In this document: positions 1 through 12,501 of the stretch, piece by piece
Position numbering within the stretch: the first letter of the stretch is position 1
Layout of the letters: every line of letters begins with the position of its first letter
Source of the DNA: Apiotrichum sp. Y4204
Lineage: Eukaryota; Basidiomycota; Tremellomycetes; Trichosporonales; Trichosporonaceae
Length of the DNA: 64,000 bases
Assembly: GCA_025531455.1 (NCBI GenBank)
Contig: JAMYHL010000013.1
Span: 124,001-188,000, forward strand
Reading direction: 5' to 3'
The notes under the pieces: model-generated
Seen by the model: the letters and a program-made list of their open reading frames with translations, nothing else
Told to the model about the DNA's origin: nothing
Database searches by the model: none
Made by a program: the position numbers and the translations under genes

Positions 1-431
1 GTGTGCACATCCCACTCACGCCGGCTACCATCGACGCTTGACCGACAACCCCTTGCACACGTCCGAAACGCAAGGATCGCAGAATTACTCGTAGCATAAA
101 GCGACGCGAGGCAGGCATTGTGCGCTGGCCGCCATCATTGTTCGCCATCTGCTGTATAAGCGACATCTGTGGCCGGTGTCTTGAACAATAAGCACGCTTC
201 CGTTACTACCTCACACGCATCATCGCATTTCCGCCATCGCATCCCACGCTAGCTCCCATCGGTCGCAAACCTCTACGAATCCTAGCCGTCTCGGTTGTCC
301 AAGTCGGTTACAATTCTTCACCTCGGTCTAGCTTCACCATCAATTCCACTTGCGCACGATCTGTCGACTCATTCAGTCATACTGCTTCTGAACCAAGTCC
401 GTACTGACCGCCATCAGTGTCGGCAACCACC

Positions 432-3400
432 ATGTCCCCAGCCCCTATCCCACGCGACCTGCTGGCTGCGATCGCGTCAGCTGGGAACGACCTCGAACGC
501 GCAGCGGATTTTATCGAGGAGTACATCTGCTTTCGCCGCTCCAAGGGCGACACACTGTATGGCGTCTCCAACTCTTTGGTTGAGCTGGAGAAGAAGGTAC
601 GGACGGGTCTTGAACAGGTGGAAACTAACAGACAGCTGCCAGCACGTTCAGCGCCAGCTATCCGTCAGGCGCAGTACGCCACCAACGTCCCCCCACCGTC
701 CGACCTCACACCGCCCTCTGACCCGTCACATCAACTGGCCAGCTCTCCTCAGACTGTGCTTAATTACCTCACGTCTGAGCCAACACCGAACGTTCAGCAC
801 GCACGCCAGGTCATTCTGGAGTATGTGCTCTCTCGTGAGACGCGCATAAGAGATAAGAAGCCTGGCCGAGGAGGAAAGGGAACGCTTGGTCGCGACGGAT
901 TTGAGGACATTGCTGCTCGGCTAGGGGAGATTGAAGATGGACTGCGAGGCAAGGGGCCGCTCGTCGCAACTCGGCGCGGCCCACAGGCCCCAGCACCCTC
1001 GAACATCCCCGATGATGAGCTTCCACAATCACGACAACTCGGCCTGGCGCTGGTGCTCTCCTTACGCATGCTTCTTTCCTACTTCACCCTGGTCGATCTT
1101 GGACGGCAGCTCCTCAGCCAGACACCTCAAGACGCGGTTCGCACACTGGTTCAACACATTCGCCGGCGCGTGCCAGGCGAGGGGCGGTTCACCGTCGGAC
1201 GCGAGCTGGAGTATGTGGAGAGCTTGGTATGTTAATCTCTCATGAGCACGCCATCCCACAGGCGACTGACCTTGCAGACCCTGCCCCGTCGGCCGGCTCT
1301 GCGGCCCGCGTTCCGTTCGGCCCTTGAACGCACACACCTCCCCCCACGTGCCATCTATCCCATTACACTCCCTGCCCCCTCGAAATCAGCCTGTCTGAAG
1401 CTCCTGAGTGCCTTCATTCGCGATGTCGATCAAGGCGGACCTGCAGCTGCGACGGCGTACATGCAAGCCGGAAACCAGCCGCCGACGAAGGGCAAGAAAA
1501 CTAGCCCATTGATGGGATCGGGCATGCTGGGGTCGCCAATCACGCCGGTCAGTTCAAGCTCCTCACCTACCAGCACCAAGCAGCATCCCCCGTTGCCAAC
1601 GGATCCGACACCAATCGAGAACTACACAGTTGAGCTACTGTCCGAGTGGCTTACTCGCGAAAAGCGCGAGTATATGGCGAAGAACAAATGGGCGAAGATG
1701 GGTCGTGAGCAACTGAGCAAGGACCTTTGCGATATTGAGGCTGCGATTTGTGTCGTGGGCAAGGACACACCCTCTGCTCACTGCGGTTCCTTAATGCCTG
1801 TGTTTCTCCTCCTGCGGCGAACATTCTCTCTCACGCATACACACCTTCCCAACTCCGTCATTGGGTCGGCATATGAGATGCTGCCAATGCCGCCAGTGCC
1901 CGACGGTGTACCCCTTGCTGAGCCCACGGTCAGCAGCACGACAGCCGCGCTCTACGTCAACCCCCGTCTATCTGATGCCGCTGCTCTGGACGCAATCGAG
2001 GAGTTGCTGGAGAGTGAGCGGGAGAAAGGAATCAACGCGGCTGTCAGCGAGGAGAAGACTGTCTCGTGGTTGTTAGGGTTGGTGGACCAAATCCAGAAGA
2101 GGGTGAGTAATTGTGGATGATAGAACGCTAACAACAGTTCCCTGACGGGTCGTATGAGACTGTGTTCGAGCAGGCCCGCGCCATTGCGTCCTTCCCGCGT
2201 GCTGTACACGACGAGTTTAACAGTGCTTTCCCTTCGCATCCTCTCGCTGTCGCAGCACACCGCCGCTCCAAGTCGTCATCCGTTACATCTCCAACAAGCG
2301 AGGAGTTTAGCGTGCCATCCCCGCATGGTGCCCCCACGAGCTCCGGCAAATCGCACTCACGTTCCGCGTCGATGCCTTTGCGCACCAGCGATCTGAGTCA
2401 AATTTCAGCTCCAATGTCTGGAGAGGGCATGCCCATGTCCCACGGACACGGGAGCCCGACAGCACAAGACACACAGTCCTCCCACAATCATGGCGACACG
2501 GATTCCGAGACCAGCCATGCGACGAGTCATACGGCAAGCCATTGGCGCGGTCCCATTCCACCTCCCAAAGACGGCACCCAGGCTGGTTCGGCTGCGACAA
2601 GCCCTGTCAGCGCGGACTCCAAGGCTAAGAGGGATAACCGTGACAGGTCGAACAGTAAGGCGAGCAACCAAGAGAAGTGGCACAATCTTCTGGGCGCAGT
2701 TCGCAGTAAGGCGCCGCCCCCGATGCTTAATGTTGAAGTGCCGTTCCACTCTATAAGCACTGAACTGAGCGATTTTATGGAACAGCCGTCCGCTCAAAAG
2801 CAGAAGCGGTCCAAGGAGAAACCCCCCGCGCAACAAAAGCGCACAAAGGAGCCTACCAGGGTGGGACCTGCGGAGGAGACTACTCCGAAGAAGTCCTCCG
2901 CGGAAGAGAACCCCTCTTCGGAGCAGCAGCGCCCCACTGAACAGAAACGTTCTCTGGCAATTCGGCCACCGACGGAACAGCTGCGCTCAGTGGGAGAGCC
3001 GTCGCACTCGGATCAGCGTCCTTCAATGGATCAAACAACTATTGAACCGCCGCTTCACACACCCGTGTCCGTGTCGTCTGCTGCTGGGTCGTCAGAAAAT
3101 GGCTGGTGGGACATGGTATCAGACATGGAGCCTGGAGAGACACCGGACAGAGAACTGGCCGAACTACCGCTTTCGACAGCCGCTTCAGCAGTTTCGACAA
3201 CCATTCCAGCAACACTACCTCCGGGCGCTGAAACCCCCGTCGTCAATGGTGCGGCCTTCGTTACCAGCCCTGACGTGGCCACACCAACAATGTCAACAGC
3301 TGCGACTCCCAAGGTCAATCCAGATATTCCTGACGTCTTCCCCGTCATTCCGGGGTGGACTCCCCGCCCAGGCAACGTTCCCCTCCAGTTGGTCTGTCCT

Positions 3401-4570
3401 CCTCAGCCTGGAAATCCGGGTTTGGTGCTGCGACGGTTTGCGGACACGCCAGGCGCAAAACAGCCTCTTCCCTCTCACCTCTTCGCACCACCGCCCCAGC
3501 CAGGCAACCCGGGTATAACAGGAGCGGGTCTGGGACAGAGGAAACTTCCCGACATGACTCCTGTTGACCAGCTAAAACAGTCAAACCCGTCAGCCCCTGC
3601 TACTCCAGCGTCGGCCACACCTACTTCCAGTCTCGGTCAGAGCTCAGCATTTAAGAAGCTACCCGATATGACCCCCGTCGCCCCACCCAATGAAAGTCCC
3701 GCTCCGGCGACAAACCCGACCGTCTGTGTATCCGACCCTGTATCCGACGAGAACACCCCTAAGCCTGACCAACCAGCACACATGTCCACCCCAACCATCG
3801 ATCAGGCCAGTCACCTTCCCACCCCTGTGTCCCCTAGTCAGCCATCCGTTGCGTCTGTGACCACCGGCCTCAGTGGTCTCGGTCTGGGCATCGGCACCCT
3901 AGATGACCGGAGCCCCGATTCCACTATCACTCGCCGGACCCCCAAGCCTCTGACTCCTCTTACTGCAGAGGAGGTCGAACACGCCGCCGCAGCCGCTGCC
4001 GCACATGCCGCCACTGAGGCCAAACTCGCTCGGAACGGGAACTCGTCGAACCCCAGCTCGGCCGGGAGCACTCCGCATGCGACCCCGACCATGGCATCTG
4101 CACCCCGAGTGGAGGCGTACGCTCCGCCTCGGCCACCTCGGCCACCTCGGCCATCTCGGCCCCACCCGACGGAGCAACTGAGCGAGTTCGGTGCAGCGCC
4201 GATTGCCGGCCCTACCAGCGCCCCGGTTACTACTGGCAGCCGCCAATGGCCGCAGCAGATAGAGACGGAGAAGCATCAGCACTACCGCGGACATGGCACT
4301 CTGCCAAAGTCGACCAGCGCGATCCGTCCCCCGCCGGTCCCAATCACGATTGACAGGCCGGGGTTCCCGTCGCGCTCGGCTCCGGTGGACCAGCCCAAGT
4401 CCAAGTTCGGGTCCTTCGGCCGCAGCATGTCGTTAGGTGCACGTCAGGTCATGGGACGCACCAAGGACAAGGACAAGCACACGGAGAAGGGCACGGTCTC
4501 CAACAACCCGGAGCGGTGGAACAGGGACATGGTCGTTGGTATCATGGGGCCCCCTGTTGAGCGGCGATAG
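432..4570 (+). CDS. Large unknown protein: four helical repeats plus disordered tail
   Basis: I do not recognise this protein. Two introns (1227-1277 and 2103-2137) join three exons in phase to give about 1350 residues. The ATG at 432 sits in a good context (ACCACC before it). The first ~560 residues hold four segments that look related: each has a charged amphipathic helix such as FIEEYICFRRSKG, VILEYVLSRETRIRDKK, LLSEWLTREKREYMAK or IEELLESEREKG, followed by a second helix ending in a leucine/glutamate pattern such as VELEKKV, LGEIEDGL, LCDIEAAI or VDQIQKRV. The remaining ~790 residues are Ser/Pro/Thr-rich and probably disordered, with short internal repeats (PQPGNPG twice, KLPDMTPV twice, and a PRPP run near 4131-4160). 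The similarity of the helical segments is my reading; a scaffold or adaptor role would be only a guess. Confidence 0.75.
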
Positions 4571-5502
4571 GCGGAGTTGAGCTGTAATCAATTAGAGAAG
4601 ACCAGTCACAGGTGACATATCTCGAGTATCACTAAAGGAACCACCTCCGCAGAGGCGGACGGCTGCACGCCAGTGTGTGTATACGTACTCTGTAAATTCT
4701 ACACATGCCCATGGATCATGTATTGTAGCCGCCAATGAGAGCCGCTCGCTGGAGAGTATTCCATTCTCAGGCTGGTCAACAGGAGCCGAAAATCGAAACT
4801 GACAGGAGCAACGCCTGCCGACTTACGGCCGACTGTGAGGCCGTGCAAGACAAGATGGTTTGATTGCGTTCGGCTGCGGCTGAACGCACATGACACATTC
4901 CCTATTGCCATCGCTGACGCCCGAGGGCCCCACGCGATCGTAAGCGGGGCCCACCCCGCATCATGTCAAGCCAGTCCTAAGATCCCAAGACATCAGCCAA
5001 CATGCTCTGCTGCATTCCGCTACGCCCGCGGACATGACGGACGCTGCAACCATGTACATACAATAATTCCCTCTCAACCGGCACAGACAGTGGCGAAACT
5101 GAGTTTGATAAGGCACAGCGTTGTGTAACTGGCCGCCGAGATGATGTGAGATGATACAAAGAACTCGAGCCGGGCTGAGAAGCGAACGCACTCACATCGC
5201 GGCGCTGCGGAGCGACCTCTACTTCAGCCGCGGGTACACGTCCGTGTGGTCTAATCCAGCTGATGTCTGGCATGTCTGAATAGTATAGTATGTGCATGCA
5301 GTGGGTCGGTCACGGTCCCGTGTGCCGTCGTGCCGGATAACTACCGAGATCCAGAGACAAGCGTGTCGGCCATGTCCGACCCCATTGTTGACAGCATCCC
5401 TGCCACTGTGGTAATGACCGAGATCTGCACAGTGGTCGAGGCAGCGTATAAATGCCCAGATGCTCGGCACGGAATCTGCATCCACTAGTCCACCCCCTCA
5501 CC
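4571..5502. other. Intergenic region, no gene seen
   Basis: This is the 3' flank of the large repeat protein and the upstream region of the crotonase gene. Open frames here are short and lack recognisable protein features. A TATA box lies close to the downstream gene and is listed separately. Confidence 0.6.
5448..5453 (+). promoter_or_regulatory. TATA box of the crotonase gene
   Basis: TATAAA lies 50 bases upstream of the ATG at 5503 in a GC-rich background, a plausible core promoter position for a fungal gene with a short leader. Confidence 0.5.
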
Positions 5503-6511
5503 ATGGCCGCTCGCACATTCACCCTTCCAGGAAGCTACGCTGACCTTCCCGTCGAGCACATCCGGATCGCGAACCACCCGCCCACCGCGGCCGGAGTGAC
5601 CCCCATCCAGGTGGTCACACTGTACCGCCCTGGTGCGCACAACGCGTTCACGGGCACGATGATGGACGACATTGAGCGCGCGTGGACACTCTTCGACCTC
5701 GACGACCGCGTCAAGGCTATCGTCGTCACGGGCCACGGGCGCATGTTCTGTGCGGGCGCGGACCTCAACACGGGGTTTAGGCGGTACGACGACGATATCA
5801 ATGGGCACCGCGACAGGTCAGTGTGAATGCGGGTTTCGGAGATCGGAGATCGGATATCGAAACTCGGAGCTGGAGGACTAAAACACTAACTACCAGCGGC
5901 GGCCGCGTGACGCTCGCGATTCACCGGTGCAGCAAGCCGACGATCGGGGCGATCCAGGGCCCGGCGGTCGGCGTCGGAATCACGATGACGCTCCCGATGA
6001 CGATTCGCATCGCTCACAAGGATGCAAAGGTCGGTTTCGTGTTCGCGCGGCGCGGCCTCGTGATGGAGGCTGCGAGCTCGTTCTTCCTCCCCCGCCTGAT
6101 CGGCATGTCCCGCTCGCTGCACCTCGTCTCGACAGGTGCAGTGTATCCCGCCAGCCACCGGCTGCTCGACGGGCTGTTCTCCGAGCTCCTCGACACCCCC
6201 GAGCAGGTCCTCCCGCGCGCGATTGAGATTGCAAATGAAATTGTCGACAACTGCTCCGGCGTCGCGCTTACCCTTATGCGCGACCTTATGTACCGCGGCA
6301 CCGAGTCGGCCGAGGCCCAGCACCTCCTTGACTTCTCTATTCTCTCTTCCAGGGCAAGGACAACAAGGAGGGTGTCGCCGCGTTTATGGAGAAGCGCAAG
6401 GTCAACTTCACCGGCACCATGCAGAAGGATGCTCCGTCCGCGTACCCCTGGTGGCAAGCTGTCGACACTACCGCCCCGAACAAGGTGGCCGACGCGAAGT
6501 CAAAGCTGTAG
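5503..6511 (+). CDS. Enoyl-CoA hydratase/isomerase family protein (crotonase fold)
   Basis: This encodes a crotonase-superfamily protein that would act on acyl-CoA thioesters, probably in fatty-acid or branched-chain catabolism. Family marks include ITLNRP-like VVTLYRPGAHNAF near the N-terminus, the oxyanion-hole region GHGRMFCAGADL, and IGAIQGPAVGVGITMTLP followed by RIAHKDAKVGFVFARRG and a glutamate in VMEAASSFFLPRLIG. An 80-nt intron (5817-5896) is clear and in phase. A problem lies near 6352: the conserved text runs through HLLDFSIL in one frame and resumes as GKDNKEGVAAFMEKRKVNF in another, and I found no canonical intron that joins them without deleting conserved residues. The gene may carry a one-base frameshift, real or from sequencing. 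The stop at 6509-6511 belongs to the downstream frame. The protein would be near 300 residues. Confidence 0.85.
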
Positions 6512-6723
6512 AAAAGAGGGGTGTCGAAGTTGTTGTTGGCTGATTCAGAAGTTTTGGGGACTGGAGGAGATGAAAATGTATGGTTTGCTCGCGAAGTCGA
6601 AACAAAGTAGAGCGCTCTGTGACCAGAAGTCTCACGATAAAGCTACAACATCGTGCATAGATCCTCCCAAAACGTATTACCGCAGAACTAGAGCCACTGT
6701 CCACACATTAAGATCACTACTCC

Positions 6724-7994
6724 TTAGTCGTCCTGCGAGTACGTGATGGGCTTGCCAGCCATGTTGGCCTGGAGGCCATTGAGGCGGTCGAGCATGGGCC
6801 ACAAGTTGCGGGGCACACTGGCGCGGAACTCGGGCGTCGCCGCGTAGCGGAGGTCGTGCTGGAGGAGGTTGCGCGCGCGGTCCGTGTTGCCAGGCGGCGG
6901 CGAGCCGTAGCATCCGTGCAGGGTGCGGCGCTTGACGCTGAGGTTGTACTTGCCGACGTGGACTGAGGGGAGTTAGTCTGAGATCCTTGCAAAGGACGAC
7001 TATATGTCTACGCACGGATGTTGTTGTTGTAGAAGACGGTCTGGCCCTTCTTGAGGTTAAGCACCTGCGCGCCGGGCATGGGTCCGCCGAGGAGGTTAGC
7101 CTCGCGCTCCTGCGGGGTGCGGATGCGGTTGTGCGAACCCGGAACGGCAGACAGACATGCGTCGTCGTACAGCGCCGCGTTCCACTGGATCGTGTAGTGC
7201 TTGATCGCCAGCTCGGCAAGCTCCTCGTCGGGCGACGCCGTCGCCTTCACGTCATCACGATGCCACGAGAGCGCGTAGTCCTTGCGCAGGGGGTTGACCA
7301 GGATGTTGAAGAGCTCTGCCAAGGTTAGCCGTGACTCGTGAATTAGAAGCTGAGATAGTCTGACACCTTGGCTCAGTTCCTCACTCACCAAACTGCATGG
7401 CCTCGCGGGTGCACTCCATCAGAGCGGCAGAAACGGCGAGCATGTCCTCGGAACCATACCACTCCGCAAATACGGGCTCGTTCATTTCCGGGTGCATAAT
7501 GTTCTGGACGCCCCAGACATCGTCGCCCCTGCGAGGTCAACTATTATAACAAAGAAGCGGTAGTAGGACACACAGGTGGTGAAGCAATCATAAGAGCTCA
7601 CCGCCACGCCTAACGCGCTGACACTTACTGAGTCCAAGGGGGGAACTGCTTGCCGACCATACGGACCTGAGGCCACTCGAACGTGCGAGCGCGGTCCGTG
7701 GCGCGGTCCGCGGCCTCGCAGAGGGGCTGGTAAAGCTCATCGGGAATAAGGCCATCGACGACGACGTAGCCGTCCTTCTTGTACTGGGGTGTTAGGTCAT
7801 TTTCCAGATGTTTCCAGCTCCGACGTTGCCGACCAGTCGCGAGACCACCATCTTGTCTCTGCCACTGGAAAATATCGCGTTCCCCTGAGTGGCTTGGCAA
7901 CAACAAACGGAGATGATCCAATGTCCGACCACCCCTCCTCGCCATCACTCACCTTCGAGACGATGTCGTCGAGTTGGTCCTGCGTGAATGGCAT
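6724..7994 (-). CDS. Phytanoyl-CoA dioxygenase (PhyH) family protein
   Basis: This is a Fe(II)/2-oxoglutarate dioxygenase-like protein assembled from at least five exons on the minus strand. It begins MPFTQDQLDDIVSK, followed by KKDGYVVVDGLIPDELYQPL, which is the typical N-terminal strand region of PhyH proteins. The iron ligands appear as the HRD of SWHRDDVKA and the histidine of PGSHNRIR, and the C-terminal part includes LKKGQTVFYNNNI and HVGKYNLSVKRRTLHGCYG, fitting the last jelly-roll strands. It converges with the crotonase gene, with about 210 bases between their stops. The family hydroxylates varied substrates, so the substrate here is unknown; a lipid role beside the crotonase is possible but unproven. 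Confidence 0.85.
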
Positions 7995-9706
7995 GTTGAG
8001 CGGGTGTGAGTGAGTTGAGAGTGTGAGAAAGAGAAAGGATGGGGATGACAGTAAGCAGGACGGGGATGGGTTCGGTGAGGTCGGCATATATGTGGCGTCG
8101 GATGGTGTTGTTCTGCAGCGCTCGGCGTGTTCGCCGAAATGGCGGAGCTCCAATTCTTCACCTTGCGAATCTTACCCCGCATTGGTTTTGTGCACATTCC
8201 CGTTCGCTCTCTCCCATCTCATCCCTCTCACATTCCCGTTCGCACCATTCACCCTAGCGCATTGTGGAAAAACCATTCTCATCCCCTGCCATATATACTA
8301 CTGGGATCCGTCGCGACTAATTTTCCAGTCACCACTCGCCGGTGAAGACGGCGCAGCCTCCGCTGTCAAACCCTAGTTTTGAAATCTTATCATCCTCCAT
8401 TCAAAACACAACATCTCCCGTTCGTGCAATGTTTTTGACAATGCCTCTGACGCGATCAACACTCACCACGGCCACCAACTACTCTTCGGATACTTGATTG
8501 ACATTGAGCTATGGGAGTGATGAGTTTGATAACTGATAGATATCGCTCAAAGCGCCGCTTTGACTTCCCCTGTGACTTATCGCGTCGCGACATCCACCAC
8601 GTTTATGGATTTTTGACGAGAACCCCAGCCAGAGATGGTCAACTCACCTCTTCTCGAGAGTGGATTCCAACTGATAACAGGTATCTCGCTCAGCACGCCG
8701 CTTTGTGCTTTCCTCTCTTCTTATCTCCGTGTGGGGCCTGCGGGGAAGAACGATCTAGCTCAAAAATGTGCGGGGAAAGGCCTCCGTACTGGTTCTAGAT
8801 GCCAAGGCATGGACATCGCGCGGCTCTTACGCTGGTGGTCCGTGCACCGTCGACACGGCTGTTTCACTGTCCCGGAACAAGGCAGGCTCCACGTTCAGCA
8901 TCTAACTGATAACTGACGATATGGGTTGGACCGATCTCCTTGATCCGTTCTCCAACTAGTTTCTCACACCTTTGCACGATTCCCCATGGTCAACTGGCGC
9001 AACTTACAGTGCACGACTGATCAGAGTGACTGCAGCGACATTTCTGACACCACACAGATGGACGACACACGCGCTCCCCTAACCATAGCGCATGGACGGT
9101 TTTATAGACCTTTGATGTCGGGACTCCAGAACGACAACACCTCACCGTACATCACAAAGTGAGGAAGAGAGGGTATGGGGTGCTGAAACTCCGACCAGTT
9201 GGTTCTTCTTCGGAAGCGTGGGCTTTCTTCAAGTTTACACGACAGTTTATCGCCGACAGGGCGTGTCAGACTGAGAGCCAGTGGTTCCATGATGTGCGGC
9301 ACGCATGGAATCTCGATACCTGCCAACACCAGGGGCCCCACGAGCTGACCAGAAGTACCGGAGTATCAGTTGATGAACCCCCTCCGCCGCTGTAATGCGC
9401 AAGGCGAAACTGCCCTTAGATGCCAAACGTTCGGTGACCCCTGTGGTCCTCCTGCCCATGCGTGTGTCAAAGTGATGGCCGTGTTTTTCGCACCTTGCGC
9501 TCTGCACATATTCTCAATGATGTGTCACCCGCATCAGTGGGCGCGCACTCGACTTTCGTGAAAGCTATTGAAGCCCTTCACAAGATATAAGAGAACAAGA
9601 GCGTCGCGACTCTCAGCCCTGCGCACCACTCACTCCCCATCTATTCGACTGGCTTCTACGCTTTACACTATAGGCTCTCCTCATCCCATTCCCGTTACTG
9701 GCCGCC
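7995..9706. other. 1.7-kb intergenic region, no gene seen
   Basis: The region separates the divergently oriented dioxygenase and F-box-like genes and would hold both promoters. Open frames on both strands are short, without conserved motifs or believable splicing. A TATAAG near 9585 lies about 120 bases before the F-box gene start. An imperfect sequence repeat is listed separately. Confidence 0.55.
8528..8717. repeat. Imperfect dispersed direct repeat
   Basis: Two stretches about 140 bases apart share the pattern ACTGATA, then TATC(T)CGCTCA, then GCGCCGCTTTG or CACGCCGCTTTG. The first copy begins near 8535 and the second near 8670. They look like a decayed duplication in noncoding DNA; the identity was judged by eye. 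Confidence 0.35.
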
Positions 9707-11109
9707 ATGAGCTTCAACGATTTACCTTTCGAGCTCGTGTCTCTAATTGCGGGATACATCTACAGCCCTGTGGCCATGTCTGAAGAGGACTATTGGTGTC
9801 AGTGTAGACGTCGGCTGCCTTTTATCCTCACTGACAATTTAGCGGGCTTTGGCGTTTTCAATCGCTGGAACACCGATGCAAAGCAAGAACAGCAAAAGAG
9901 CAATCACAAGTCCCTCCTCAACTTTGCGCTTGCTTGCAAGTGGAACCACGCAACTGCTGTTGAATTTCTGTCTCCCAAGGTTGCTCTTGTCCAACTCTCG
10001 GACGACATTGTGAGACTCATGGCGAAGGGCCACACCGACGTCGAGTATGTGTTTTCGCATGACTACACGAGGAATGGTCAGTTGACTTTCAGATACATGG
10101 TGATTCGCCTTCCTTTCAGTGATATTTGTCCCGGCCAGGCCGACTGCGGAATGGAGATGCTACGATTGAGCGTCTTCCTGGGCATATTTGCCAAGCTCAA
10201 GCATGTCATGTTGGACATCATCCCACCGTGGGGGGAGAGGTACTACCGCTGCTTACTCTGCGCGCTCTCCGGTCTACACGTAGACTACATGATCAAACGT
10301 CCTCCCAAGCTCTTGAAGCGCCTCGAGACGCTTGTCGAGCTGCATCGACGCATGTACGACCCGAATGAAGGACCAGAAGAATACTTTATGAGGAACTACC
10401 TACGCTTCCATCCGCATCCGTTGTGCGCCCACTTCGCCGAGAACCTTTCGACGTTGACCTTTGCTTTTGGCGAAGTATGCGCTCCTCTTAACAACATACA
10501 TCACAACATACCCAGTCTCGAAAGTACTTTGCGAAATCTCTACGCCTGCCACACCAACAGCGGGGGCCCTCGGGACTTTAGACTTTTCGTTCTTGATGGC
10601 AGCGTCCAGTTCGAAGATTTTTGGCTGGGAGATTCTGGGCTTTCAACTCTTTATGATTGCTACCCCAATGTTAAGGAGCTCCATATCGATGGCGTCTATT
10701 CCACCCATGTTGGAAGGAACATTGTGAGTATGACAAGTAGTCCCATTGACAGCTCATTGACACAAAGCGGGACAAGAATCAATCGATCGACAACCTTGAT
10801 GTAATGCAAATCTCTCATACGTTCTTTCCAGGAGGTAACCGACAGCGTGCCAAACGCGCTGCGGTCAAGTTTCCCAACCTTCGTGTTCTAGTCCAAAAAC
10901 ACCTGCAGGTAGGGGTCGAGCATTGGGGGCTATGGGACGAGGGCAACATTCGCGTCGTGGGCATCGTGCCTCTCCACCTCCTGCGTGACTTTCTCAAGTC
11001 GCCCGACAAAGTCGTTCCAAAAATCAAAGCTCTCAACATCACACCCGCTGACGAAGACTCCGCCCGATGGACGCTTCTATGTAGACGCGATTACACATAC
11101 ACAAAGTAG
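9707..11109 (+). CDS. F-box-like protein
   Basis: The N-terminus MSFNDLPFELVSLIAGYI matches the first helix of an F-box (LPxELxxxI), which in the family binds Skp1 in SCF ubiquitin ligases. One 44-nt intron (10724-10767, donor GTGAGT) joins two exons in phase to give about 452 residues. After the F-box comes FALACKWNHATAVEFLSPKV, the usual second part of fungal F-boxes, but it is separated by an insert of roughly 60 residues. No leucine-rich or WD repeat is obvious in the rest. The gene converges with another F-box-like gene with only 55 bases between stops. Substrate unknown. Confidence 0.7.
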
Positions 11110-11164
11110 ACTTAGATAAGTTTAATCTTCATAGAGTAGATGCACCTCAACTATGGCATCTCCC

Positions 11165-12501
11165 CTAGTTGGGTAGGCGCTCCTTTTTGCGTTTTAGTGG
11201 AGGAAGGAATGCGGCTATTGTTTCGTCACCACAACTATGAAGAGATCTGAACATCTCCTCTGGTTTGCTGTCTGCCTTGGAGTTCAAGTTTAGCCCGAAC
11301 GTATCCTGGTGTGCGCCGAGTGGCGCAAAATCAACGATGACTAGCTGGGGCAGCGCAGCGCGCAGCAGCTGAGCCCAGTATCTTTGTCGTTTGTCGCACA
11401 TATCTCTAAGCATTCCCGTATAGCGGGTCGGCATTGGGATGAGTGAGTGCATTTCCCAGGCAAGCAGTTGGAGTTCGGGATAGTCAGCGAGGCGAGGAAC
11501 GGCATTCTCTCGCTTATTTGGTCAGTTGCTACAATTCATGTTCTGACTCACCCATTGGGCATGATTGTGGCCGAAACAATCGTGTGATATGTGAAGTTCC
11601 CTCAGCTGGCGAAACCGTGACGGAAGGAGCAACAGGAGGTCGTCGTCGCGTTCTTGAAAACATCCCATGAGGGAGAGGGCGAGTGGTGTGGACGTGACGT
11701 GAGCGAGTAAGGGAAGTATTCGCGGCCTGCTCCTGAGTCTCTCTATCTCGGAGGAGCTCCGTATGACCAGCAGCTCAAGGTTGTCGCAGTTTGCCACCAA
11801 GGGGGCTACGGCTTGGAAGACTCTGGTCGCGTCGTGCAACTCGCCCTTACAGTCCACGGCCAACGATCGCATTCGGGCGAACAGCTTTCTTCCTGTTTGC
11901 GAACCTGGAAGTGCGGACGGGAGGAGGCCTGAGAGAACCCCTTCTATGATCGGTAGTTCACGAGCCGTGACCCCAAGATAGAGATTCTCCAGCCCAGAGG
12001 CAGACGACAACAGCGCCAGAACCAAATCTGCGCTGTGTGGAATCCAGTCTTGATCTTCGTCAAAGACGTTTAGCAGCAGTCGCAAGGTCCTGCGTTTAAA
12101 ACCAGAGATCCAGGATTAGCACCCACCTAACGTCTGCCATCCACGTGCACGTCCCCAGAATCTCCCAAAGATCCGCAACAGAACTGAGTTGTATCGACCG
12201 GAAAAGGAGCGGCTCTACAGCGCGTCGGACCGACTTGCAAGTATTCGCAAAGGCGACGAGCGAGTGCAGGTCGCGTCTTCGCTGACCCGAGAAATCAGAG
12301 TTGTCCAGGGGATTGAGCACGCCCATTCCAGCTGACGTGTCAGGATCACCACAGGACGGACGACGTACATAGCCTGTCCCTTGGAGTTATCCCCTTAGGA
12401 TTGAAGATGCACTCCCCAATGTGCTGACAGAGCTCCATCGGAAGATCAAGTAGCATCGCCTTCTTCGCCTTGGACAGCGGGGTTGGAATTGAAGACGGCA
12501 T
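11165..12501 (-). CDS. F-box-like protein
   Basis: A spliced minus-strand gene beginning MPSSIPTPLSKAKKAM. The first exon carries LLDLPMELCQHIGECIFNP and the next exon DLHSLVAFANTCKSVRRAVE followed by PLLFRSIQL, together a good F-box split by an intron. The body is leucine-rich with motifs such as LENLYLGVTARELP, LELLVIRSS and LRELHISHDCFG, resembling irregular leucine-rich repeats often found after fungal F-boxes. Exon joins lie near 12325-12360, 12090, 11550 and 11500, with the final frame ending KRKKERLPN at 11165. The likely role is a substrate adaptor of an SCF ubiquitin ligase; the target is unknown. Exact splice sites in the middle are less certain than the ends. Confidence 0.65.

Noticed and set aside
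295..849. 184-codon open frame overlapping the large repeat protein
   Set aside because: It overlaps the repeat protein in another frame, has Arg/Ser-rich composition and no motifs.
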